A stretch of 64,000 nt of DNA from Nostoc sp. UHCC 0302 (lineage in GTDB: Bacteria > Cyanobacteriota > Cyanobacteriia > Cyanobacteriales > Nostocaceae): contig NZ_CP151099.1 in NCBI RefSeq assembly GCF_038096175.1, positions 3,474,501 to 3,538,500 on the forward strand. The letters are read 5' to 3'. Under the pieces are notes generated by a model. It searched no databases and was not told where the DNA came from. It was given only the letters and a program-made list of their open reading frames with translations. The translations under genes and the position numbers were made by a program. Below are positions 50,089 to 57,891 of the stretch, in pieces. How positions within the stretch are numbered: the first letter of the stretch is position 1; each line of letters opens with the position of its first letter.

Positions 50089-52536
50089 ATGACTTGTCAA
50101 ATCGGTAGTTCATACAAAATTAAAGCAGGTGATACGCTTTTTATCATTGCCGAACGGGAGTTAGGAGATGGCGATCGCTGGCGTGAAATCATGAATCCTA
50201 ACGGCATTCCCTTCACAGAAAAGGAAGCTGAGAATTTGCAAACGGATCAGGAAATCTGCATTCCTAATGGCTCTGTACCACCGACGGGTGAGTGGCAATC
50301 AAAGCGCGTTTTTTTTGGCAATAATGGTAAACTAACTTACACCTCGGATCAAGAGCAAAACCGGATTCCAGACTATAGCTATGCGGGTTACCGTTATGGT
50401 GAAATTGAATTGCCCAACGTTCCTGAAGTGTCAAGCATCTCACCGATTTCGGGTGATAATACTGCACACATTCAAAAAGCACTGGATGCTGTGGCAACGC
50501 GCGAACCTGATGCTAATGGATTTCGTGGTGCTTTGGTACTAAAGCCGGGGCTTTACGAACTTCGCAGTACAATTCAAATTCAGGCGAGCGGGGTTGTATT
50601 GCGTGGTTCTGGTGATGGGAACGATCCCAGTAAAGACACAATTCTAGTTGCCAAGGTGGTTGATCAGCCTATCATCGAAGGGAAACAAGACAGACCACCG
50701 GATAAGTCAGTAGTAATTCTGGGTACTAATAATCCAGCACCTTGGAAATCAGGAGACGAAACCAAGATTACAGATGATTTTGTTCAAGTTGGCTCACTGG
50801 GCTTCAATGTCGAGAATGCTTCACTATTTAAGACTGGCGATGCCATTATCATTAAGCATCCCTCTACGCAGAAATGGATTGATGCGCTTGACGGTGGTGG
50901 TGTGGGTGAGGTTGACGACCCTGAGAAGAACCCTTGGAAAGCAGGCAAAGTAGACATTGTGTATTATCGACGGGTCGATCGCGTGGAAGGAAATATGATT
51001 ATCCTTGACGCACCGATTTACAATCATCTCGATCGCAAGTTGTCACAATCTACCGTCTACAAGATTAACAGCAGCGAAGTCTTGACAAATGTGGGGCTTG
51101 AAAACCTACGCATCGAAATTGATAAAGGTGGCGAAGACGAGAAATCCCTGTGGAGTGCCGTTAGCGTTATCGGTGCAGAAGATGCCTGGGTGCGTAACCT
51201 CACCGCCCTGCACTTTGGATTCTCAGGTGTATACACAGAAGGAGCATTGAGGGTAACGGTGACAGATGTCAAGGCGTTCGACCCAATTGCCATTCGCACA
51301 GGCGGACGTATGTACAATTTCAACACCGAAAAGCACAGTCAACTCATTTTATTCCAGAACTGTGAAGCGACAAACGGACGCCATAACTTTATCTCTAACG
51401 GTACGAGTAGCGCTTCTGGAATTGTCTTCCACAAATGCAAGTCGAAAGGCTTAGGCTCTAACTCCGCAGAGAACTCCGACAGTGAAGGACATCGACTCTG
51501 GACTCAAGCCATGCTCTTCGATAGCATCGACGAGAACAGTGCTGATACTGGAAGCATCGCTCTGATTAATCGCGGTAATTTCGGCAGTGGTCACGGTTGG
51601 TCGGCAGCACACTCCACTATTTGGAACTACAACGGCACAATAATTGTGCAAAAACCACCAACGGCGCAGAACTATGCGGTGTTTTCAACAGGTAAGGTGC
51701 AGAAAAAGTTCAAATTCTCAGGTGTTATTGGAAACGTGGAAGGCGAAGGCGAAAAGGGCAAGCTTTCTCCAGCGTCTCTCTACGAAGCGCAACTCAAAGA
51801 GAGGCTTCATACAATTGACGAACCCCCTACGCAAGAAGTACCCGGCGTTGAGTTTTTTCCACCTGGCACGCTAAACCAGCTTAACACCCTGACTGGTTTG
51901 GATGCACAGCAGCTTACAAACATCCTTGGCATGATTAACGGGCCCGAACAAGCCAATAGCAAGTGGTGGCAGACAGTCGATGAAGAAATTATCTACGGCT
52001 ATGCAGAGGACATTGGCGACGGTCGCGGCGTCACCATCGGCATCTATGGTGCCACGACAGGCAAGGACTACAATGACGCAGACATTATCTGGAAGAATTA
52101 CGGTCAGGACTATAGCAATCTGCCTGTAAACAAAATCATCGAAAAAGTCCACGCGATCGCCAATGACCAGAAATGGTGGAAGGCGCAGTGGGATGCCTAC
52201 ATCTCCACGTACTGGGAGCCGACGCTGAAACTGCTTAAGTCGAAGAATTACATGAAAGCATTGACAATTGGTGTACTCATAGATACAGCCATGAACGCTG
52301 GTATGGAAGACGACAATTCTGAGAATTGGGGCGTTGAACATTTGTTCACAGAGGCGAGTAACGACACAAACAATGAGGAAGATTTCGTGAATACGTTCAT
52401 GGAATTACGTCTCCAGTTCCCCACGCACAATAGCGGCGACATGGAAGAGCGAGTCGGTGCTTGGCAAAAGTTGGTGCGGGATAACAAGTGGGATATGCGC
52501 GTAGATTTGAATAATTACGTCTATATCCCGCAGTGA
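50089..52536 (+). CDS. LysM / right-handed beta-helix / GH46 chitosanase-like fusion protein
   Basis: An 815-aa protein with three parts. Residues 8-65 are a LysM module (YKIKAGDTLFIIAERELGDG, ending EICIPNG) that binds GlcNAc polymers. Residues about 120-560 form a pectate-lyase-like right-handed beta-helix (FRGALVLKPGLYELRSTIQI, GVVLRGSGDG, VRNLTALHFGFSGVYTEGAL). Residues about 640-815 resemble GH46 chitosanase: EIIYGYAEDIGDGRGVTIGI carries the Glu and the Asp of the active-site region. There is no N-terminal signal peptide, so export would need another route. It probably acts on sheath or matrix polysaccharide. The whole order is unusual. Confidence 0.75.
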   Translation: MTCQIGSSYKIKAGDTLFIIAERELGDGDRWREIMNPNGIPFTEKEAENLQTDQEICIPNGSVPPTGEWQSKRVFFGNNGKLTYTSDQEQNRIPDYSYAGYRYGEIELPNVPEVSSISPISGDNTAHIQKALDAVATREPDANGFRGALVLKPGLYELRSTIQIQASGVVLRGSGDGNDPSKDTILVAKVVDQPIIEGKQDRPPDKSVVILGTNNPAPWKSGDETKITDDFVQVGSLGFNVENASLFKTGDAIIIKHPSTQKWIDALDGGGVGEVDDPEKNPWKAGKVDIVYYRRVDRVEGNMIILDAPIYNHLDRKLSQSTVYKINSSEVLTNVGLENLRIEIDKGGEDEKSLWSAVSVIGAEDAWVRNLTALHFGFSGVYTEGALRVTVTDVKAFDPIAIRTGGRMYNFNTEKHSQLILFQNCEATNGRHNFISNGTSSASGIVFHKCKSKGLGSNSAENSDSEGHRLWTQAMLFDSIDENSADTGSIALINRGNFGSGHGWSAAHSTIWNYNGTIIVQKPPTAQNYAVFSTGKVQKKFKFSGVIGNVEGEGEKGKLSPASLYEAQLKERLHTIDEPPTQEVPGVEFFPPGTLNQLNTLTGLDAQQLTNILGMINGPEQANSKWWQTVDEEIIYGYAEDIGDGRGVTIGIYGATTGKDYNDADIIWKNYGQDYSNLPVNKIIEKVHAIANDQKWWKAQWDAYISTYWEPTLKLLKSKNYMKALTIGVLIDTAMNAGMEDDNSENWGVEHLFTEASNDTNNEEDFVNTFMELRLQFPTHNSGDMEERVGAWQKLVRDNKWDMRVDLNNYVYIPQ

Positions 52537-52697
52537 ACTGCAAAAAGAAGTACGTGCAAAAACGTTTTTTGCATCACTATAGAACCATTCCTTAATGGAC
52601 TTGTTCTAGATTCGAGTTAGCTTCTACAAGCTATCGTGATGTTTAACCTATCTAGCCGCTCAATTTATCAAGTTACTTGAATAAGGAGAATAATCTC

Positions 52698-53108
52698 ATG
52701 ACAACATCAACACAAGAATCAAAAGATCAAGAGCTTCAGGCTTTTTATAACAGCCAATACGATTATTGGGATGCCCGGATATTAGCAGATTACTGGGGAA
52801 AATCGGAGGAAGATGCAAAGGCTGTAATTGGTAGAAAAATCCTCTGGGGTAAAAAAGATGTTGCCATTCTTGAGCAGTTTCTTGTAGATGCTAGGGTGAA
52901 AGCTCTAGAGGCGGCAAAACCAGCCTCAAATCCCAGTTCTTATACACTGTTTAGAGAGTCAGAATTTAGGGAATATGAGGATGTAGAAGCATTGGCAAAA
53001 TTTTGGGGAGATCCATCACCTATAGATACAAAACTGCGTATTGAGCGCAACCTAATTTTGGGTAATGATGAGCTGCTTAAAAAAGCACTAAAATATGCTC
53101 GTTCCTAA
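52698..53108 (+). CDS. Two-repeat small hypothetical protein
   Basis: A 136-aa protein with AAGGAG 9 bp before the ATG at 52698. It contains an internal duplication: ILADYWGKSEEDAKAVIGRK followed by ILWGKKDVAILEQFLVDAR, and later ALAKFWGDPSPIDTKLRIER followed by LILGNDELLKKALKYAR. Each repeat is about 45 residues and helical. No family recognised. The repeats may form a two-lobed fold. It follows the fusion gene by 160 bp in the same direction. Confidence 0.65.
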   Translation: MTTSTQESKDQELQAFYNSQYDYWDARILADYWGKSEEDAKAVIGRKILWGKKDVAILEQFLVDARVKALEAAKPASNPSSYTLFRESEFREYEDVEALAKFWGDPSPIDTKLRIERNLILGNDELLKKALKYARS

Positions 53109-53231
53109 TTTTTAAAAGCGCTTCAGTTTGTGTGATTGGTACTGGAGTAGATATCCTCAACCGTGCGATCGCCTGTTGGAGCGATCGCACAAATTATCCA
53201 AAAGTACTAAACCTCAGCCATCAATACTACA

Positions 53232-53678
53232 ATGCTCAAACTATTGCCGAAATTTACAATTGCAATAACAACTGCTGCTCTTACTACTGCTGTCATCGCA
53301 ACCAGTCAAGCCCAAAACTCTACTGTTGGCTATGACTTTACAATCAATGTGACTAAAGGATCATTAGCAGGCAAATCATTTAATGGCACCTTCAGCTACG
53401 ATAACTCGACCTTGAAAGGCATTGGAGTTGAAGAGTTGGGAGTTACTCAGGGATTAAAAGTTTGCTTCAACTATCTTGGACGTAATTATAGCGAGAGTAA
53501 TGACCGTGACTATCCTACGTTCCCAAAAATAGTTTTTGAAAATGGAAAAATCAAACAACTAGACTTTTGGGTACAACCAGAAAAGCGTGTTGTCTGGTGG
53601 AATTTACGGGGATGGGAAGTTAAGTATTCCCAGCGTCAAGCTTCTGCTCCTACTATTGAAAATTGCCAAAAACGTTAA
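53232..53678 (+). CDS. Exported hypothetical protein
   Basis: A 148-aa protein with a signal peptide (FTIAITTAALTTAVIATSQAQ, cleavage near 28). The mature part is beta-rich: YDFTINVTKGSLAGKSFNGT, FSYDNSTLKGIGVEELGV, FPKIVFENGKIKQLDFWVQ. The pattern SFNGTFSYDNS resembles the N-terminal half of cyanobacterial PEP-CTERM-type secreted proteins, but no sorting motif is present. Function unknown. Single gene. Confidence 0.6.
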   Translation: MLKLLPKFTIAITTAALTTAVIATSQAQNSTVGYDFTINVTKGSLAGKSFNGTFSYDNSTLKGIGVEELGVTQGLKVCFNYLGRNYSESNDRDYPTFPKIVFENGKIKQLDFWVQPEKRVVWWNLRGWEVKYSQRQASAPTIENCQKR

Positions 53679-53835
53679 AGCGATCGCTGTATAAGTCAAA
53701 AAAGGTTACACAAATAAATTAAGAATAAAGCTACTAGTAATATCAATCCCTAAAATCTGAGAACAGATTCAAACACGAAAACACAGATGAAATCAGAATT
53801 TCTTAATTACGAATTACGAATTACGAATTATTACT

Positions 53836-54984
53836 ATGTCTTTTTTGAATTGGAAAATAGGCTTCGAGATAGAGCTGATGTCACCTAGAGGACATAGCAG
53901 ACAGGATTTAGCAGAGTTGATCGCCCAACAATATGATGCAAGAGTGCATCGCGTGTTTCATCCCCAGTCTGAACTAAGTCAGGTTCCAGGAACTCCTTTA
54001 TTTCAAAATCTTACTTTGGGATTTGAGGTGATTGATCGACACGGATGTTTGATTGCTCGATGTGTAGATGACCTAACCCTTGTTGAAGACTTAGACAAAA
54101 CTGAAAAACCACAGCCAGGATGGTATCGGATTGTCAGCAATGATAGCAGACTGCTGCAACTAGTAGAAAGCCAAGCTAATGCTGCTGATTCTCTCACCGA
54201 CGTACTCAAGCCGATTGCTAGATTATTTTCTACCTATCCGGAAGAAGGGCCTGGCGGGATGGTGCGTGTTAGCGATCGCACAGGTAATCCAATAGCGATC
54301 GCTGCACCCCTGCCAGGAGAGAGAGAACGTCCCTGTGAGCTAATTACCCCGCCTATTGAGACTAATCATGGCGATCGCTTAGAAGTACTTTTGTCAGCAG
54401 CTCGCTCTATTGGCTTCACAATTCCAGTTGAAGGTGCAACTCACCTGCACTTTGATGCTACACCTTTATGTTCTACTAGAGTTTTCGCTAATCTAGTAAA
54501 TCTTTTATGGACACACGGGGAAAATTTAAAACGATTGGTAGGAACTAACCCCAATTGCAGACGCTTGGGAATGTGGGATGAAGAGTTATTGGTATTAGTC
54601 AATCAATCAGATTTTTCCGAAATGTCTTGGTCGGATGCTAAAGCACGTCTTGCAAAACTTGAATTAACAAAATACTGCGACTTTAATATCAAAAATCTAA
54701 TTCACTCTATTCCTAGCAAATTTACCTTTGAAGCACGTATTTTCCCTTCCTGGATGCACGCACAACCTATTATTGAGGCGGCGGCGTTGATAGAAGCAAT
54801 TCTACGTTATGCAGCAGGAGCATCTCAAATATCACCTGCTGCACCTTTGGAATGGAAATTAGAATCAGTGCAGGAGTTTCTTAAAGCGCTACCATTAGCC
54901 GACGATTATCGCTACGTTTGGTTATCTCGCGCTGCCAGATACACTCAAGAGAGTGATTGCAACAGTTTTTTGCTGACTTACTAG
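53836..54984 (+). CDS. Amidoligase-family enzyme
   Basis: A 382-aa protein of the carboxylate-amine ligase superfamily (Amidoligase_2-like, glutamine-synthetase/GCS fold). WKIGFEIELMSPRG carries the EIE metal/nucleotide motif near 10-13; CELITPPIETNHGDRLEVLL, VEGATHLHFDATPL and FTFEARIFPSWMHAQPIIEA complete the pattern. It should form an amide bond between a carboxylate and an amine using ATP. In other bacteria such enzymes modify peptides or cell-wall material. There is no adjacent peptide or protease, so the substrate is open. It is an orphan in this window, preceded by a 150-bp gap. Confidence 0.75.
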   Translation: MSFLNWKIGFEIELMSPRGHSRQDLAELIAQQYDARVHRVFHPQSELSQVPGTPLFQNLTLGFEVIDRHGCLIARCVDDLTLVEDLDKTEKPQPGWYRIVSNDSRLLQLVESQANAADSLTDVLKPIARLFSTYPEEGPGGMVRVSDRTGNPIAIAAPLPGERERPCELITPPIETNHGDRLEVLLSAARSIGFTIPVEGATHLHFDATPLCSTRVFANLVNLLWTHGENLKRLVGTNPNCRRLGMWDEELLVLVNQSDFSEMSWSDAKARLAKLELTKYCDFNIKNLIHSIPSKFTFEARIFPSWMHAQPIIEAAALIEAILRYAAGASQISPAAPLEWKLESVQEFLKALPLADDYRYVWLSRAARYTQESDCNSFLLTY

Positions 54985-55084
54985 AGCCATCTTCCAGAAT
55001 TAACTAGCGAAAATTATAAACACCTAAATTGTGTAGTAAAGTTTCCAACTTCTAAATCAACTTTTGCTTTACAAAATTGTCCAA

Positions 55085-56422
55085 ATGCGTCTTATGAAGT
55101 ACTCACTACTTGCTCTAAGTTCTCTGCTTGTACTACCGCTATTTTCTTGTACATTATCCTTCTCACCGTCTGTTGCAGTGGATGCTGAAAAAAGACAATT
55201 AACAGAAACGGTGAGAAAAGAATCCTCAATTGCTTTTACTGCGTGGGGATATCAGGGTAACAAGGTTAAAGCGAATCTATTTACAGTCAACAGAGACGGA
55301 AGCGATCGCCGCAAACTCACTTCCACTTTAAATATTATCGCTGCTGAAGGTAATATCACCCAGCCAGTATGGTCTCCCAATGAACAGCGACTTGCGTTTG
55401 TTCAACTGAGTGCCAATGGAGCCTATGTTGTTTATGCTGTAAATGCTGATGGGTCTAGGCTAACCAAGCTGTTTTCAGATGACAAGTGTTCACCAATCTC
55501 ACCTCAGTTTAATGGGGTTTGGTCTTCAGACAGTCAAAATCTGGTGTTTGAAAAAACTTGTCCTTTTGACGATCCTCAAACCGGGTACGGCCGCATAACC
55601 GAGCTTTATGTAAGTAATACAACACGCTCTGGGCAAACTCAACTCATTCGACGTTGGATTTACGCTGATGTGAATAAAATTGAATCTAATATTGCCATCT
55701 CACCCAACGGAAAACAGGTTGTCTTCTTTGAAGGTCAAATTGCCTATCAAATGAACGCGGATGGGACTAAGTTAGCTCGATTGGCAGCACTTCCAGATTC
55801 TAAGTTAACCCGCTATAGTACCTTTGTTTGGTCACCAGATAGTACCTACATTGCTCGGCTAGATCGATATTTGGAAAAACCTGACGAGCAACAAATTTAC
55901 TTGCTAAATACAAATGGAAAGCTTCTAAATCAAGCCAAAACGCGTGGAAGCTTGGGAACTGTTCGGGTACTTTGGTCGCCAGACAGCACTCGCCTAGCTT
56001 ATTATCAACAGGAATCTCCAAATGCCCCTTTTACTGAAGGCAATATCTATTTACTTGACATCAAGGGAGGTAAACCAAAAAATCTCACTCAACAACGAGA
56101 TACTTATTTTGGTCTTTCTTGGTCACCAGATAGTAAGCAGATTGCATTGGTAACTAAAAAACAAGGTATAAAGCTTGACCTCATCAATATTGATGATTCA
56201 GGCTCGATTAGTCTAACTTCTGGATTTTCAGCCATTTTCAATCCAATGTGGTCTGCTGACGGTCAACAAATTGCATTTACTGCGTCTGAACTCAAGTCGG
56301 CTTCACCCAAAGGAAATAGTCCAGTATTCAATTTATATGTCATGAATCGAGATGGTTCAGGGCTGAAACAATTGAGCGATGACCGTGATTTGAGTGTGAC
56401 TAATTTTGTGTGGCAACCATAA
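55085..56422 (+). CDS. TolB-like beta-propeller lipoprotein
   Basis: A protein of 445 aa with a lipoprotein signal (LALSSLLVLPLFSC, Cys near 22) and six to seven PD40/WD40-like blades, each with a W-SPD or WSPN motif (VWSPNEQRLAFVQLS, VWSSDSQNLVFEKT, VWSPDSTYIARLD, LWSPDSTRLAYYQQ, SWSPDSKQIALVTK, MWSADGQQIAFTAS). It resembles the TolB propeller and probably binds a partner on the periplasmic side. No Tol-Pal genes are nearby. The frame is open from 55064; ATG at 55085 or 55094 are the likely starts. Confidence 0.8.
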   Translation: MRLMKYSLLALSSLLVLPLFSCTLSFSPSVAVDAEKRQLTETVRKESSIAFTAWGYQGNKVKANLFTVNRDGSDRRKLTSTLNIIAAEGNITQPVWSPNEQRLAFVQLSANGAYVVYAVNADGSRLTKLFSDDKCSPISPQFNGVWSSDSQNLVFEKTCPFDDPQTGYGRITELYVSNTTRSGQTQLIRRWIYADVNKIESNIAISPNGKQVVFFEGQIAYQMNADGTKLARLAALPDSKLTRYSTFVWSPDSTYIARLDRYLEKPDEQQIYLLNTNGKLLNQAKTRGSLGTVRVLWSPDSTRLAYYQQESPNAPFTEGNIYLLDIKGGKPKNLTQQRDTYFGLSWSPDSKQIALVTKKQGIKLDLINIDDSGSISLTSGFSAIFNPMWSADGQQIAFTASELKSASPKGNSPVFNLYVMNRDGSGLKQLSDDRDLSVTNFVWQP

Positions 56423-56447
56423 CGGCGAACGCTAATTCTCGCTGACA

Positions 56448-56609
56448 ATGAATATAAAAACTATTGGTATTATTGGCTCTAGAGTCGCTGGGCTGGCAAC
56501 TGCTAAATCTCTACAAAACGCTGGGTTTACTTGCGAGATTTTTGAGAAAAGCCAAAAATTGAGCGGCGTGTGGACAGTTGAATATCACAATTTTGGGCTA
56601 CAAATTTAA
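56448..56609 (+). pseudogene. Duplicated 5' fragment of the FAD monooxygenase
   Basis: 53 codons MNIKTIGIIGSRVAGLATA ... VEYHNFGLQI then a stop. The DNA is about 92% identical to the first 160 bp of the monooxygenase at 47903, with the glycine of the FAD motif changed (GSGVAG to GSRVAG). Only the first strand-helix unit is present. It shows that sequence was copied from the oxidoreductase cluster to this site. Confidence 0.9.
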
Positions 56610-56715
56610 TACTTGTATTATCATGTCATCTAAGTGCAAGCTCCTGCAATGCGATTGTTCCAGCATACAGTGTTAATGCATTAAGGCGAAGTTTTATAAA
56701 AAAGCTTTAGTTACA

Positions 56716-57773
56716 ATGAATAAGTTCCCAAGAAAAAGATTCAAAACTTCAGATGATGCAACATTGAGCTACATTAGCGTGGGTAAGGGAAAATCTATTG
56801 TTTTAATTCACGGTTGGTCGCAGTCAGCTGAACAATTTACATATCAAATTTCCGCCTTTGCTGAACAATATCATGTCGTCGCTGTTGATTTGAGAGGACA
56901 CGGTAAATCAGAGAAAGTAACTTACGGTTATCGGTTATCTCGATTATCCAAAGATATCCAAGAATTGATCGATTTTCTGCAATTAGAAAAACCACACCTG
57001 CTTGGTCACTCTATGGGGTGTGCTGTTATCTGGAGTTACCTCGATCTGTTCGGGTCAGATGGAATTGAGCGATTAGTATTTGTGGATCAATCTCCGCTAT
57101 ATACCTCTCGCCCACATTGGGACTCTCAAGAAATCGAGGAGGCTGGTGCGATTGTTACAGCTGAGCAACTAAATAATGTAGTGCATAGTCTGGAAAGTTC
57201 TTCAGCCCAAGAAGTTACTCGAAACACCCTGGCTGCGATGGTGACGAATGCCATACCAAAAGAACAATTTGAGTGGATGGTAGAGTGCAATCTTGAGTTT
57301 CCGCGATCGCTTGCTGCAACGTTGCTATACAACCGAATGTCACTAAGAAAACGTGAAATCTCGCGCTTGGCAGGGTGTTGGGGGCAGGGTGTAGGGTGTG
57401 GTGTTTAAGACAATTAAACTTTAGTTGCGTCAAGGAGTTCAACATTTTCTTGATTTCCCAAACCTGCAACCCCACACCCCACACCCCACACCCAAAAGCC
57501 AGTTATATAAGGGGTTTACGCTTAACTTAGTGCCATTCGCTATACAACCAATTTCATACAGATTGGCGAGATCAAATTGCCAGGATTCGTAAACCAACTC
57601 TAATTATTGGTGGCAGAAAAAGTATTATTCCTTGGAAATCGCAAGTCTGGATGAATAAAAGCATTCTTAACTCAGAATTGGAAATCTTTGAAGAAGCTGA
57701 AGGCGGAGGACATTTCATGTTCATTGAAAACCCAGAAAAGTTTAACCAACTGGTCTTGCAATTCCTGAAGTAA
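56716..57773 (+). pseudogene. Alpha/beta hydrolase interrupted by MITE copy 6
   Basis: The N-terminal part reads VGKGKSIVLIHGWSQSAEQF, VVAVDLRGHGKSE, HLLGHSMGCAVIWSYLDL (nucleophile Ser in GHSMG) and FVDQSPL. At 57335 the MITE cuts in. Removing the 204-bp element and one 11-bp duplication restores the frame: after ATLLYN it goes on QFHTDWRDQIARI, IRKPTLIIGGRKS, and ends with the catalytic His in EGGGHFMFIENPEKFNQL and QFLK. As it stands the product stops at 57408 without the His. The disruption looks recent, since both halves are otherwise intact. Confidence 0.95.
57335..57538 (-). mobile_element. MITE copy 6 (204 bp), inside the hydrolase gene
   Basis: Left end GAATGTCACTAAG, right end CTTAGTGCCATTC, duplication GCTATACAACC at 57324-57334 and 57539-57549. 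Nearly identical to copy 2. The gene interruption gives independent proof of the element's ends. Confidence 0.97.
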
Positions 57774-57891
57774 GCATACCCAGCTTTATTTGATTACAAG
57801 ACTTAGATGTATATTCCCGAGGTGGAAAGTAGTTTTTCTAAATAGGATTGCATTTATAGCGGTAGCAAAAGTGGAGATTATCTTTTTACTT

